Below are positions 18,921 through 28,536 of a DNA stretch of 64,000 nt, piece by piece. Where the stretch lies: positions 62,001 to 126,000 of the forward strand of contig NZ_JAAOLX010000002.1 in assembly GCF_011601265.1 (NCBI RefSeq), in the 5' to 3' direction. This DNA is from Iodobacter violaceini (lineage in GTDB: Bacteria > Pseudomonadota > Gammaproteobacteria > Burkholderiales > Chitinibacteraceae). Position 1 is the first letter of the stretch; each line of letters begins with the position of its first letter. A program made the position numbers and the translations under genes. The notes beneath the pieces were generated by a model. The model did no database searches and had not been told where the DNA came from. It was given only the letters and a program-made list of their open reading frames with translations.

Positions 18921-19499
18921 TTAAAGCAATGTTTCAGTATAAAGGCTCAGCCTGAATAGCAATGCCTCCTGATTACCCGCTTCCGGGCCCGCATTAAATT
19001 GCCGCAAAAGAATAGCCCCCGCTTTTTCTGCAGAGCGGCGCGAAGCGATATGATCAATACCCATGGCGATATCTATCCAGCTCAAACCGTGGTTTTGTGC
19101 CAAAGGGCAAAGTTGCATAATGGCTTGCGCAGCGTAGTTTTTTCCGCGCTTCCACGGAACCACCGCATAGCCAAGGTGCCCCAAGCAATAAGCAGGCAAT
19201 TCTGAAGTCCCTTTTTGCCAACGCAGGCTTATATCGCCTGCAAACTCGCCATCGGAAATCCAATACCTGGCTCTGGGCAGCCGCGGCACTGTGCTGCCGT
19301 CATTTTAAACCACCGGCGGGCCGCTCCCCTCCAAATCTGTTAAAGAAGCCAGAAACTTGTCAGCATTTTGCGCAATGCGGGCCAGTTGGGCTGACGCACC
19401 TTCGGGATCTTGATCGCTGTCTCTGGTCCAGCTTCGTTCCAGCGCTGCGATATAGCCGGGCAAAAGAGCCAGGTTGGGTAAGGTGAGTGTGATGGGCAT
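18921..19499 (-). pseudogene. GNAT acetyltransferase interrupted by an in-frame TAA
   Basis: Two open stretches in the same frame (19,499-19,308 and 19,304-18,921) are separated by one ochre codon at 19,305-19,307. Together they read as one 192-residue GNAT protein: MPITLTLPNLALLPGYIAAL...GPPVV, stop, NDGSTVPRLPRARYWISDGE...GHLGYAVVPWKRGKNYAAQA. TAA replaces what is probably a leucine (TTA) in the loop before the core domain. A shorter protein could start at GTG 19,289 but would lack the N-terminal third. Confidence 0.75.
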
Positions 19500-19553
19500 A
19501 TATTAATCTGGCCTTGGTGATAAACTTGCTATTCGGGGTGGTGTATAGTTTAT

Positions 19554-19958
19554 TTATTCATCCGGAAGGCCATCCCATCCTCTGCGATCCCACGCGGCAG
19601 TGACTCTGGACCATATTTCATCAGGGGTTGATCCTTGCCAGACGCCTCCTAATAAACTGGCAAATAGAGGATTTGTTTTTGCTTCCTGCTCTATTTTTTC
19701 AATCATCGATTCGCCAAAATTTTCGATTAAATCCTCAAGCGGGCCCGCAGATAAATTCGCCATAATCTTATTGCTGCTGTCTTCCCTTAAAGTGGCGAGA
19801 ATAAAAGCAAAAGTGTGTTCTGGATTTTTCTGGGAAAAGAAAAACACCTCTTCCCATGCCCACCATAACTGATCTGCAATCTCTGATTCTGCACCCGCAT
19901 GCTGTATTTTTATCCAGGCAGAAATTAATTCGGGTGAAATCACAGGGGACTGATTCAT
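19554..19958 (-). CDS. DUF6869-like cytosolic protein
   Basis: A 134-residue protein with AWEEVFFFSQKNPEHTFAFI, the conserved-looking core ANLSAGPLEDLIENFGESMI and PLFASLLGGVWQG. This matches my memory of the DUF6869 family, whose function is unknown. Acidic, without signal or membrane segments. Single gene. Confidence 0.6.
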   Translation of the reverse strand: MNQSPVISPELISAWIKIQHAGAESEIADQLWWAWEEVFFFSQKNPEHTFAFILATLREDSSNKIMANLSAGPLEDLIENFGESMIEKIEQEAKTNPLFASLLGGVWQGSTPDEIWSRVTAAWDRRGWDGLPDE

Positions 19959-20172
19959 AGTGCCAACTTTTAAAAGGGGTGCTCATCATAAAGCAATAGT
20001 GCGATTTGCTTGTAGTCTGATAGATTTGCTATTGCCGCAAATAATGTAAAACATTGTAATGCAACCGAGGGCAATTAATGATTCTTTATGCTAAAGACTG
20101 GCATGAGTGTTGCTGATAAAGTATATGTAAACTTTTTAAAAAGTTGTATTCTGATTTATTTAAGGACTATTC

Positions 20173-20592
20173 ATGCGCCAACGCCTTAACCTGATTTTGC
20201 TTGGGGTAAACGATATTGAAAAAGCCACGGCTTTTTACGAAGCACTGGGCTGGCCTAAAGCAGCATCGAGCCATGCCGGATTTGTGAAATTTGATTTGGG
20301 CGGCATTGTGATGGCGATTCAATCCCGTGAGGCATTTGCCAAAGATGCCAACTTTGCTGCGGCAGAAGGGAGTGGTTTTTCAGGTATAGCATTAGCCTAT
20401 ATCGCCCGCAGCCCGGAAGAAGTGCCGAGAATTTTAGATAAAGCGGCCAGCTTGGGTGCAACAATCACAAAAACCGCCACAAAAAACGCATGGGGCATCG
20501 CAGGCTATTTCCGTGATTCGGATGGTCATTTGTTTGAAGTGATTTATGAAGACGGCTGGGTTTTTGATGAGTTTGATGACTTGGTCGTTTGA
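20173..20592 (+). CDS. VOC family protein
   Basis: A 139-residue vicinal-oxygen-chelate protein: LNLILLGVNDIEKATAFYEALG, GGIVMAIQSREAF and GIAGYFRDSDGHLFEVIYE with the terminal glutamate ligand. It resembles uncharacterised glyoxalase-like proteins. AAGGA lies 7 bases before ATG 20,173. Confidence 0.82.
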   Translation: MRQRLNLILLGVNDIEKATAFYEALGWPKAASSHAGFVKFDLGGIVMAIQSREAFAKDANFAAAEGSGFSGIALAYIARSPEEVPRILDKAASLGATITKTATKNAWGIAGYFRDSDGHLFEVIYEDGWVFDEFDDLVV

Positions 20593-20632
20593 TAAAAAGT
20601 ATTGATCTTTGAAATAAGATTTGTTTCTGTAA

Positions 20633-20916
20633 TTATTTAGCCTCTCCCTTCGCCGCCAACAACAAGAGCAATATAAAGGGAACAAGTACATGCAATTCAT
20701 CGTGCTTGAAAAGGTGGATTGGGTGCATAACTGTAATTCAAGGCAATAAGCATGAGTGATCATGGCTAAAAGAATAAGCCCAAGCGTTAAGCCGAATGCG
20801 ATAACAGCAGCGGCCAGCAGGAGAACAAAAAATGATTGAAAATCCTTATTGCGTAAGGAGTACCAGCTAAGGGGGATTCCAATTATAGGAATAAACCAAG
20901 CAATAATAATTTCCAT
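20633..20916 (-). pseudogene. Small membrane protein with a probable frameshift
   Basis: The gene starts MEIIIAWFIPIIGIPLSWYSL and continues with a second helix (FFVLLLAAAVIAFGLTLGLILL). After about residue 70 the frame loses membrane character and would run into the convergent VOC gene. In another frame the DNA reads HDELHVLVPFILLLLLAAKG and stops at 20,633, giving a natural third helix. This suggests an indel near 20,695-20,720. Family not recognised. Confidence 0.5.
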
Positions 20917-20974
20917 TTAATTCTCTGTGATTGTAAATGCTTGCTGCATCAATTGTTTAGTGTATATCTAAAAC

Positions 20975-21011
20975 AAAACCCCGCATAAGCTATTAACTTA
21001 TGCGGGGTTTT
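20975..21011 (-). terminator. Bidirectional terminator downstream of lysS
   Basis: A perfect 15-bp stem (AAAACCCCGCATAAG / CTTATGCGGGGTTTT) with a 7-base loop, 25 bases after the lysS stop. T runs on both strands allow it to work in either direction. Confidence 0.92.
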
Positions 21012-21036
21012 GTTTGTTCGGGCAAATGACTAAAGC

Positions 21037-22536
21037 TTACTCAGGGCGCATTTGCGGGAAGAGGATAACGTCGCGAATACTTGGTGAGTCTGTCAGCAGC
21101 ATTACTAAGCGATCGATACCAATACCGCAGCCGCCGGTTGGTGGCATGCCGGATTCCAGTGTGCGGATGTAGTCTGCATCGAAATGCATGGCTTCATCGT
21201 CACCTGCGTCTTTTTGCTCTACCTGCGCCATAAAGCGTTCGGCCTGATCTTCAGGGTCGTTCAGCTCGGAGTAACCATTGGCGTGTTCACGGCCAACCAT
21301 AAACAGCTCGAAGCGTTCGGTAATACCTGGCTTGCTGTCGTTGGCGCGGGCCAGCGGAGAGACTTCGGCCGGGTAGTCGATGATGAAGGTCGGCTCCCAC
21401 AACTTGGCTTCGGTGTTTTCTTCAAACAGCGCCAGTTGTAATGCGCCAACGCCTGCGTTTGGCATTGGTTTGCCGCCTAAACGCACCACTTCTGCAGCCA
21501 GGAAGGCTTGATCGTTCAGTTGCTCGTCGGTGTATTCCGGGTTGTAAGCTTTGATCGAGCCTGCGATGGTGTAACGGGCAAAAGGCTTGGACAAATCGAC
21601 TTCTTTGCCTTGATAGGTAATAACGGTGCTGCCCGTAGCCAGCAGGGCACAAGCGCGGATAATGCCTTCGGACATTTCCATCATGCGCTGGTAATCGGCA
21701 TACGCTTCGTAGAATTCGATCATGGTGAATTCTGGATTGTGGCGTGTGCTCATGCCTTCGTTGCGGAAGGAGCGGTTAATTTCAAATACGCGCTCAAGGC
21801 CGCCAACGATCAGGCGTTTGAGGTAAAGCTCAGGCGCGATGCGCAGGTAAAGTGGCATATCCAGCGCATTGTGGTGCGTTACAAATGGTTTGGCTGTTGC
21901 GCCGCCAGGGATGCCGTGCATCATTGGGGTTTCAACTTCCAGGTAGTTTTCGCCAACCATGTAATCGCGGATGCACTGTACGATTTTAGAGCGCTTAACA
22001 AACGTGGCGCGGCTTAAATCATTGGTGATTAAGTCCAGATGGCGCTGACGGTAAATTTGTTCCTGATCTGCAAGGCCATGGTGTTTATCCGGAAGAGGGC
22101 GCAGGGATTTAGTCAGTAAACGCAATTCTGTGACTTGGATCGAAAGTTCGCCAGTATTGGTTTTCATCAGCAGGCCACGGGCAGCAATGATATCGCCCAT
22201 ATCCCATGACTTGAAGCTGTCGTAAACGTCTTCGCCCACTTTGTCTTTGCTGATGAAAAACTGAATACGGCCGGAGGAGTCTTGCACAGTGGCAAAGCTG
22301 GCCTTGCCCATTACACGTTTAAGCATCATGCGGCCAGCAACGGCTACGCTGACCTGCGCGGCTTCCATATCGGCTTTTTCAAACTCGCCATACTTGGCTT
22401 GCAAATCGCCAGCCATGTTTTCCCGTTTAAAATCATTCGGGTAAGCCACGCCGGCAGCGCGCAGGGCAGTCAGCTTAGCGCGGCGTTCTGCGATAATCTG
22501 GTTTTCATCTTGCGGGATAATTTGTTCTTCAGCCAT
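21037..22536 (-). CDS. lysS: Lysyl-tRNA synthetase, class II
   Basis: A 499-residue cytosolic enzyme charging tRNA-Lys. The OB-fold anticodon domain (about 55-150, [20 protein letters not shown]) is followed by the class II catalytic core: motif 1 around [19 protein letters not shown], motif 2 [20 protein letters not shown] and motif 3 [20 protein letters not shown]. Full length, with a strong terminator downstream. Confidence 0.97.
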   Translation of the reverse strand: MAEEQIIPQDENQIIAERRAKLTALRAAGVAYPNDFKRENMAGDLQAKYGEFEKADMEAAQVSVAVAGRMMLKRVMGKASFATVQDSSGRIQFFISKDKVGEDVYDSFKSWDMGDIIAARGLLMKTNTGELSIQVTELRLLTKSLRPLPDKHHGLADQEQIYRQRHLDLITNDLSRATFVKRSKIVQCIRDYMVGENYLEVETPMMHGIPGGATAKPFVTHHNALDMPLYLRIAPELYLKRLIVGGLERVFEINRSFRNEGMSTRHNPEFTMIEFYEAYADYQRMMEMSEGIIRACALLATGSTVITYQGKEVDLSKPFARYTIAGSIKAYNPEYTDEQLNDQAFLAAEVVRLGGKPMPNAGVGALQLALFEENTEAKLWEPTFIIDYPAEVSPLARANDSKPGITERFELFMVGREHANGYSELNDPEDQAERFMAQVEQKDAGDDEAMHFDADYIRTLESGMPPTGGCGIGIDRLVMLLTDSPSIRDVILFPQMRPE

Positions 22537-22556
22537 TTTTTAGCGCCCTAAATCTT

Positions 22557-22897
22557 GAACCACAGAGAACACAGAGAACACAGAGTTTCACAGAGGTTTA
22601 ACTAACCAATCTACGAATACCGTTCTTGAGCAATGCAGTATTAAAGTTAATCAATAAACCGGTTTTAAGGCCGGTTAGTTTTAAATAGGTAAGTAGCTGC
22701 GACGGGTGAACAGGCAACAATTTTTCACAGCTTTTTAATTCAATAATGAACCTGTTTTCGATCAGTAAATCGACTAAAAGGCGTGCTCAGCGGCCAGGCC
22801 TTTATAGTAAATGGGCATATAAACCTGTAGTTGCGTAGTGACAATTTATGCAGCAAGCATTGCCCATGCGCAGTGCCCTCAGTGTTCTCTGTGGTTC
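22557..22897. repeat. 341-bp element with 16-bp terminal inverted repeats
   Basis: GAACCACAGAGAACAC (22,557-22,572) and its exact complement (22,882-22,897) bound a decayed GxxExxY gene between lysS and prfB. At the left end the unit ACAGAGAAC is repeated in tandem. It carries no transposase, so it would be a non-autonomous or fossil element. Confidence 0.6.
22598..22833 (-). pseudogene. GxxExxY-family protein remnant
   Basis: Only the C-terminal half of a GxxExxY protein remains: QLQVYMPIYYKGLAAEHAF in one frame, then LLVDLLIENRFIIELKSCE and LLTYLKLTGLKTGLLINFN in another, ending RRLVS. The frame breaks near 22,771-22,782, where a TAG also occurs, and there is no N-terminal half with the GxxExxY motif. 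The family is widespread, of unknown function and often found as scattered cassettes. Confidence 0.75.
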
Positions 22898-22947
22898 AGG
22901 AATTTTCAGTCCGCAGCAAAATAAGCTCTCTGTACGGACTGAACCCC

Positions 22948-24051
22948 TCAAACCCCGTGCTTCAGGCTGGCGGCAATGAAGCCTTCCAGGTCGCCGTCCA
23001 TTACGCCCTTGATATTGCCAACTTCATAGCTGGTACGCAGGTCTTTGATGCGGCTTTGGTCGAACACATAAGAGCGAATCTGATGACCCCAGCCGATATC
23101 GGATTTGGTAGCTTCTAAAGACTGCTGTGCTTCCATGCGTTTACGCAATTCCAGCTCATACAATTTGGCGCGCAGCATTTTCCATGCTTCATCACGGTTT
23201 TTGTGCTGGGAGCGATCGTTCTGGCATTGCACCACGGTATTGGTCGGGATGTGTGTCAGGCGAACCGCAGAGTCGGTTTTATTAATGTGCTGACCACCCG
23301 CGCCAGAAGCACGGTAAGTATCGGTACGCACATCAGCCGGATTAATTTCAATTTCGAAACTATCATCCACTTCCGGGTAAACAAAGACTGAAGCAAACGA
23401 GGTATGGCGGCGATTGTTGGAGTCGTATGGCGAGCAGCGAACCAGGCGATGCACGCCGGTTTCAGTGCGCAAAAAGCCGTAAGCGTAGTCGCCGGTCAGT
23501 TTGATCGTTGCCTGACTGATACCCACGATATCGCCGTCTGATTGCTCCATGACTTCAACGGTAAAGCCTTTACGCTCACCGTAGCGCACGTACATACGCA
23601 GCAACATGCCTGCCCAGTCTTGCGCCTCTGTGCCGCCTGCGCCCGATTGAATATCAATAAAGCAGGGCATAGGGTCCATCGGGTGATTAAACATCCGGCG
23701 GAATTCAAGCTCTTCAACACGGGCAGAAATGGCATCCACATCGTCCGATACGGCTTGCAGAGTGTCGAAGTCGCCTTCTTCCTTGCCCATGTCGAATAAA
23801 TCTTTGGCGTCGCCAAGGCCTGCCAGAACTTCATCCAGCACCACAACCACGCCTTCAAGCGCTTTTCGTTCGCGGCCTAATTCCTGCGCTTTTTTCTGAT
23901 CGTTCCAGATATCCGGGTCTTCCATCAGGCGCACAACTTCTTCAAGCCGATCGCTTTTGCCGGGATAATCTAAGTATTTGCGTAGTTCTTCGCTGCGAGA
24001 AACCAGGTCTGCAACCCGGTTCTCGATCTGATTAAGCTGTTCTGCTTCCAT
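22948..24051 (-). CDS. prfB: Peptide chain release factor 2
   Basis: A 367-residue class I release factor decoding UGA and UAA. The GGQ motif is in [20 protein letters not shown]. The codon-recognition tripeptide, normally SPF, reads SPY here ([15 protein letters not shown]). The whole protein is in one frame: the region where many bacteria carry the CUU-UGA-C programmed frameshift reads [10 protein letters not shown] with no stop, so that autoregulation is absent. Confidence 0.96.
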   Translation of the reverse strand: MEAEQLNQIENRVADLVSRSEELRKYLDYPGKSDRLEEVVRLMEDPDIWNDQKKAQELGRERKALEGVVVVLDEVLAGLGDAKDLFDMGKEEGDFDTLQAVSDDVDAISARVEELEFRRMFNHPMDPMPCFIDIQSGAGGTEAQDWAGMLLRMYVRYGERKGFTVEVMEQSDGDIVGISQATIKLTGDYAYGFLRTETGVHRLVRCSPYDSNNRRHTSFASVFVYPEVDDSFEIEINPADVRTDTYRASGAGGQHINKTDSAVRLTHIPTNTVVQCQNDRSQHKNRDEAWKMLRAKLYELELRKRMEAQQSLEATKSDIGWGHQIRSYVFDQSRIKDLRTSYEVGNIKGVMDGDLEGFIAASLKHGV

Positions 24052-24070
24052 GCCTGTGGCTTTGTCCCAT

Positions 24071-24117
24071 TAAGACGGCTTGCAGCCTGTCGGTCTTATG
24101 CCAGACAGGCTGCAAGC
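24071..24117. promoter_or_regulatory. Overlapping inverted repeats upstream of prfB
   Basis: A perfect 14-bp repeat (GCTTGCAGCCTGTC at 24,078-24,091; complement 24,104-24,117) overlaps a second one (TAAGAC 24,071-24,076; GTCTTA 24,093-24,098). Both lie 20-66 bases before the prfB start, so alternative hairpins in its leader are possible. There is no T run on the minus strand, so this is not a standard terminator of the gene at 24,224. Confidence 0.5.
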
Positions 24118-24223
24118 ACTAAAGCGCGAAATTATACCGTGAGAGTGGCTATCAGTGGGAGTATCAGATTGAAAATTGCTAAAAGTACATTTCCCGGCCC
24201 GGCTGCAGCGCGTTGTTTTGGGG

Positions 24224-25030
24224 CTAAGCCTGCGCAGAAAATTGCGGCATGCTTACTTGAATGGCGGTGGTGTTGCCACTGGCAGAGTAAATCATTGGCG
24301 CGTTTGCCGCTTTGGCTGCTTGTTCTAAAGCGGCGGTGGCTTTTTGCAGCGAGGTATCCATGGTTTTAATCGCATCCTGATAAAGCGATTTATCCGTTTT
24401 GGATTCTCTTTTGCTTTTCTGGATTTCCAAAGCCAGAAGCAGCTTGGCTTTTTGCATGATTTTTTTTGCGTCTTCCAGAAAAGCTTTATCCTCAGCACTC
24501 ATGCCCTTATTGGATGGCGACGCCATTTCATTATTTGATTTTTCAGCTTTCTCTTCTTTTTCAGTTTTTTCAGTCGCTTCGGCTTTTTCTGCCTTCTCTG
24601 CAATTTGCAATGCTTGCTCTGCGGCTTGCCCCGCTGCTGCCCCGGCATTTTCTGTGCTGCCAGCTGCAGGTGCTGTTTGCGGGGCCGCTGCAGCCGGGCT
24701 GCCTCCTGAAATGAGCGGCGTTTGCACAGCGCTGCCGCCACTTACGCCTGCATATTCTGCAACAGCGGCCGCAATTTGCTTGGCCAGCCTGGCTGCTGCC
24801 GCGACATTGCTTTTGCCCACCCCTGCAAATTTCAACATGCCATCCAGCTGGCGTTTGAGCATATCCAGCCGTGCTTTGGCTGCACTTTTTCTGCTTGAAA
24901 CCGGATCCCATTTTGGGATTTTAAAAGAGAAGCTGCTTTCTTGCGCCTGGCTGCCTTCGTTTTTTTCGCTGCGCGGACGCGCATTTAAGGGCTGGAGGAG
25001 TGTTTGGATGGAGTCGGCAGCAATTTTCAT
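24224..25030 (-). CDS. Alanine/lysine-rich hypothetical protein
   Basis: A 268-residue low-complexity protein. The N-terminus (KIPKWDPVSSRKSAAKARLDMLKRQ) looks structured. The middle is Ala/Pro-rich, followed by a charged stretch (AEKAEKAEATEKTEKEEKAEK) and a helical C-terminal part (AEDKAFLEDAKKIMQKAKLL). No signal peptide or membrane helix. AGGG precedes the ATG. Not recognised. Confidence 0.6.
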   Translation of the reverse strand: MKIAADSIQTLLQPLNARPRSEKNEGSQAQESSFSFKIPKWDPVSSRKSAAKARLDMLKRQLDGMLKFAGVGKSNVAAAARLAKQIAAAVAEYAGVSGGSAVQTPLISGGSPAAAAPQTAPAAGSTENAGAAAGQAAEQALQIAEKAEKAEATEKTEKEEKAEKSNNEMASPSNKGMSAEDKAFLEDAKKIMQKAKLLLALEIQKSKRESKTDKSLYQDAIKTMDTSLQKATAALEQAAKAANAPMIYSASGNTTAIQVSMPQFSAQA

Positions 25031-25290
25031 ATAAAACCCTGATGTGAAAGCAAGTAGTCAGTCTTGTGCCTATATATCGAATAAAAACCGTCAATCTTTA
25101 ATGTAATTTGTAAAGAATGCCTGATGGCTTGCGATGCAAATAGAGCTGGCTTGGAGCAAGCTTGCCACAATTGTATTTGTTGTAAATATTTTTGATATTT
25201 TTTGTCAGTAAAAAAACAAACAAAATCATGAAAATCTTTCGTTGAGAAACAATAATAAGTAAGTGCTCTGCTACCCAGAGGAACTTGCTC

Positions 25291-26928
25291 ATGTTATTTC
25301 TTCACCGCCTTAGTGTGCGTACCAAATTGGTGTGCCTGTTTTTATGCTTAAACTTGCTCACGGTACTGTCGTTTTCCATTCATACCTACCTTCAAAGCTC
25401 TGAACAAGCTGTGGCATTGATTGACAGTCGGCTGAATGCCGCTGCGCGCGCTGTGCCAGCCTTACTGGGCGAAGCCTTTTTTTCCTCAATGTTTACCGAG
25501 GGCAGTGTAAGCAAAGCGCAAATGGCCGCAAATGCGCTTAAGCTGGATCATTACGCCAAGCCACTGGGGGTGAAATACCTCTACCTTTTATGGCAGAAGA
25601 ATGATGGCGTTTATTATCTGGCTGATGGCGCAGGGGAGCAGGAGGTGGCGGCGGGTAAATTCAGCCAGCACCTGGAAAAATACAATCCCAGCGAGGGTGT
25701 TTTACGGGCGTTCAGCCGCAACAGCGTTGAATACGACGAATACACTGATAAATACGGCACCTTTCGCTCGGTGTTTATCCCGCTGGAGCATAAAGGGCAG
25801 CATATTTTGCTGGCTGCGGATGTGCCGTTGCAGGCCGCTATGCAAAGCCGTAATGATGCACTAAAAGAAACGCTGCTGATTGGCGTGGCGTCCTTGCTTG
25901 TTGGCGCGATTATTTCCTGGTTTTTAGCTAATTTGCTGGGGCGCTCTATTTTAGGGATTGCCAATCATATTTCCCGTCAGGCTCAGGACCATAATCTGGC
26001 TACTGAACTGAAGCCACGCGGGCAGGATGAAGTGGCCACCATTGCCCGCAGCTTTAATCATCTTTGCTCGGCATTCAGCAGCACTTTAAGAGAAGTCGCT
26101 GATAATGCGCTTGATACTGTTAAAAGTGCAGAAAGCGTGCGGCAAAGTGCTTTGTTTGTGCGGGATGCAGCCAGTAAGGGCCAGCACTATCTGGCCGATA
26201 TCGCACACCGCTCCGGCCATATCGGGCAATTGTCTGCGGGCAGCCGGGAAATGCTGGGCCAGGTACAGCTGCAATTAAGCGGTGTAGATCAGGAGCTGGC
26301 AGGCTCTGGCACTGCGGTTAAAGAAATGACATCGGGCATGGCCGATCATGTGGCCGCCAACCGTCAGCTGGCGCAGCGTTTTAAAGCGCTTTCTACCGAC
26401 GTGCAAAGCATTACCGTGATTTTGCAGCGCATTTCAGGTATTTCTGAGCAAACCAATTTACTGGCACTTAACGCCGCAATTGAAGCGGCCAGAGCCGGTG
26501 AGGCAGGGCGCGGCTTTGCCGTGGTGGCGGATGAAGTCAGAAAACTGGCGGGGCAAACGCAGGCAACGCTTTCAGAAACTGATCTTTTTGTGGGCACGCT
26601 CACCCATTCCATTCATGAAACAGCCAGCATCATTACGCAGCATGCCGATGAGGCCGACCGGCTTTCCGGCGCATCGGATCTGGTAGAAAGCGCGCTGGAA
26701 AAAACCCGTGGCCTGCTCAGCCAGTTGCGCCATGCTTTTGCCCAAAGCGTCAGCCAGAGTGAATCCATCAGCGATTCGGTGGGCGATATGCATACCGATC
26801 TGAAAGAGCTGGAAATCAATGTGCGCCAAAACACCGAAGAAGCCGACCGACTTTCTGCCGAAGCGGTCAGCCTGGAAAACACTTCGCGGCTGTTAAACCA
26901 ATCTCTGGTGAGTTTTAAGTTGGGTTAG
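25291..26928 (+). CDS. Methyl-accepting chemotaxis protein
   Basis: A 545-residue inner-membrane chemoreceptor. TM1 (about 10-30), a periplasmic sensor of about 160 residues (Cache-like by length), TM2 ([20 protein letters not shown]), a HAMP linker and the signalling hairpin with tip [16 protein letters not shown] and [15 protein letters not shown]. It feeds CheA/CheW; the ligand is unknown. ATG 25,291 is chosen because GAGGA lies 9 bases before it. No flagellar-type sigma-28 promoter was recognised, and no che genes are nearby. Confidence 0.93.
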   Translation: MLFLHRLSVRTKLVCLFLCLNLLTVLSFSIHTYLQSSEQAVALIDSRLNAAARAVPALLGEAFFSSMFTEGSVSKAQMAANALKLDHYAKPLGVKYLYLLWQKNDGVYYLADGAGEQEVAAGKFSQHLEKYNPSEGVLRAFSRNSVEYDEYTDKYGTFRSVFIPLEHKGQHILLAADVPLQAAMQSRNDALKETLLIGVASLLVGAIISWFLANLLGRSILGIANHISRQAQDHNLATELKPRGQDEVATIARSFNHLCSAFSSTLREVADNALDTVKSAESVRQSALFVRDAASKGQHYLADIAHRSGHIGQLSAGSREMLGQVQLQLSGVDQELAGSGTAVKEMTSGMADHVAANRQLAQRFKALSTDVQSITVILQRISGISEQTNLLALNAAIEAARAGEAGRGFAVVADEVRKLAGQTQATLSETDLFVGTLTHSIHETASIITQHADEADRLSGASDLVESALEKTRGLLSQLRHAFAQSVSQSESISDSVGDMHTDLKELEINVRQNTEEADRLSAEAVSLENTSRLLNQSLVSFKLG

Positions 26929-27098
26929 TTTGTAGGGGGGGGCCTTGATGTTGAAATGTGGAAGGCGTGGAGTTTTACAGGGAGTGATTAGTGGGATTGG
27001 GCTTTCATTGTTACTTAGTTGCGTGTGAGGTAGGTTTTTCAAGCTATTTTTAATAAAAAAGGGGATGACCCATAAAAAAATAAAGGAGTTGGTTGTTC

Positions 27099-27323
27099 TT
27101 AGGAAATTATAGAAACATTTTTTGCTTTTGGTCCTTTGGGGCTTATTGGGTCGTAAAGCTCAAAAGAGACAATGCATCCAATCATGGCTGAGGCATCTGT
27201 GTTTTTATCAGTAAAGTCTTCGTAATATACAAAAACATCTCGTCCTTGCTCTCTGCTTATGAAGCCAAAGCCCTTTATTGCATCATAAACCTTCAATGTA
27301 CCAGTGTATTTTTTTTCACTCAT
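27099..27323 (-). CDS. Cold-shock-domain protein of the retron-like locus
   Basis: A 74-residue OB-fold nucleic-acid-binding protein: TGTLKVYDAIKGFGFISREQ contains the RNP1-like KGFGFI, followed by RDVFVYYEDF as RNP2 (usual form DVFVHFS). Its ATG lies inside the end of the reverse transcriptase gene (8-base overlap) with AAGGC before it, so the two are almost certainly cotranslated. Linked to the RT it may bind the retron RNA or msDNA. That role is inferred. Confidence 0.85.
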   Translation of the reverse strand: MSEKKYTGTLKVYDAIKGFGFISREQGRDVFVYYEDFTDKNTDASAMIGCIVSFELYDPISPKGPKAKNVSIIS

Positions 27324-28494
27324 AAAATGCCTTTTTTGTGGAGGTGGGGCGATTTAAATTTAATTTTTCTTGTATTCTTTTTGCTAGTGCAGGATCGGTT
27401 CGTTTGATTATCGATGCTCGATATTGAAATTGATAAAATTTTTTTAAATAGCCAATTGTTTCTTTTGATGTTTTCTTGTTAAGAAAGCGAAATGCTAGCT
27501 TATTTATTTTGCATTTATCATAGTCGTTATAGGTTGGTTGTATTTCGTTTAAAATAGCGCGAAGACGTCTTGCTTCTGTGTGCTTGAATCTTTGAAGTAA
27601 TGCAACCTTTCCAGATGCGGCGTTGAATTTCTCATGGTACGAGGCATCACTTGTCCCTGTGCTCGAGGTTGCTAACTTGGCGATAGCTATAACGTCATTT
27701 GATATTTGAAGTCTGCGTGATTTTTCAATACGTGGCATGCCGCGATTTAACCAAAGGCCAGTGATTACCATTAATTTTTCAGGATTGCTGCGTGAGTAAA
27801 TGTGAACCTTTTCTGGGTGTAATTCAAAATTGTAATGTGTAAGCATGCCTGCAATATTGGTAATTATTTGAGTTATCTTCTTCTCTGGTAGTTCTTTTTT
27901 TGAGCTAATGGTAATGTCATCAATTAGTCTTGTATAAATAAATCCTTGGCTCTCTAATTTGGCAGCTATTCTGTATTCTTTTTCGGTTAGTATCAGATTT
28001 GAAATATAAGAGCTTGTGGGTGCGCCTTGAGGAATACAGTTATTAAGGGTGGTTAATTTTGACATTACGCTTGAAACGTTAGGGGGGAATTTAAAAAGAT
28101 GTAAAAATAAATTCTCCACCTGATCCGCTTTAATTGATGGAAAAAAATTTTTGATATCTAGTGTTATGGCGGTTTCTGCTCCTGAGTGAGCCTTCGCGTT
28201 GGAGTGAAAATCACGAGGATCAAGTGCTTTTATCCCTCCGTGAAGATAATGGGGGAATTTTATGTGATTAAAAATCCTAGAAACAATTCGTTTTTGAATT
28301 AATTTCAACTCAGGATTTGGTTCGGATAGTTCTCGATTTTTATTCTTTACTGTTTTCAGGAAGGTTGTATAAAAAAAACTAGGATCAGTGCTAATCTTAA
28401 TTAGTCTAGCTTCTGTGCAGCTTAAGGTTTTTGCTAACGTTTTAATTGACCCGATAGGTAGGCCATCATAATAAATCTTATGCTTACTTGCCAT
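27316..28494 (-). CDS. Retron-type reverse transcriptase
   Basis: A 392-residue RNA-directed DNA polymerase. Retron hallmarks are visible: NAKAH at 99-103 (NAxxH, region X) and ITGL at 244-247 (VTG, region Y). Catalytic motifs are TLDIKNFFPSI (Asp113), QGAPTSSYISNLI and YTRLIDDITISS (Asp192, Asp193). Leu190 stands where Tyr of YxDD is usual. Retron RTs copy a structured RNA into RNA-linked msDNA, and most known retrons are anti-phage systems with an effector. Intact, with no group II intron maturase or endonuclease domain. AT-richer than its neighbours, suggesting acquisition. Confidence 0.9.
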   Translation of the reverse strand: MASKHKIYYDGLPIGSIKTLAKTLSCTEARLIKISTDPSFFYTTFLKTVKNKNRELSEPNPELKLIQKRIVSRIFNHIKFPHYLHGGIKALDPRDFHSNAKAHSGAETAITLDIKNFFPSIKADQVENLFLHLFKFPPNVSSVMSKLTTLNNCIPQGAPTSSYISNLILTEKEYRIAAKLESQGFIYTRLIDDITISSKKELPEKKITQIITNIAGMLTHYNFELHPEKVHIYSRSNPEKLMVITGLWLNRGMPRIEKSRRLQISNDVIAIAKLATSSTGTSDASYHEKFNAASGKVALLQRFKHTEARRLRAILNEIQPTYNDYDKCKINKLAFRFLNKKTSKETIGYLKKFYQFQYRASIIKRTDPALAKRIQEKLNLNRPTSTKKAFYE

Positions 28495-28536
28495 TTGGAG
28501 ATTTCCAGTTGCGCATGGAAAATCAGTGGAAGGTCG

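Noticed and set aside
20434-20632. Extension of the 20.9-kb membrane protein through the VOC gene
   Set aside because: It would be antisense to a clear gene and loses membrane character; a frameshift explains the region better.
22948-24051. Programmed frameshift in prfB
   Set aside because: The region reads through in one frame (KYLDYPGK) without a UGA codon or upstream purine-rich stimulator.
24399-25034. 211-codon plus-strand frame opposite the Ala/Lys-rich protein
   Set aside because: Its Ser/Ala/Phe runs mirror the low-complexity minus-strand gene, which has the better ribosome site.
25098-25292. 64-codon minus-strand frame upstream of the chemoreceptor
   Set aside because: It lies in AT-rich promoter DNA, begins at the chemoreceptor start region and shows no family features.
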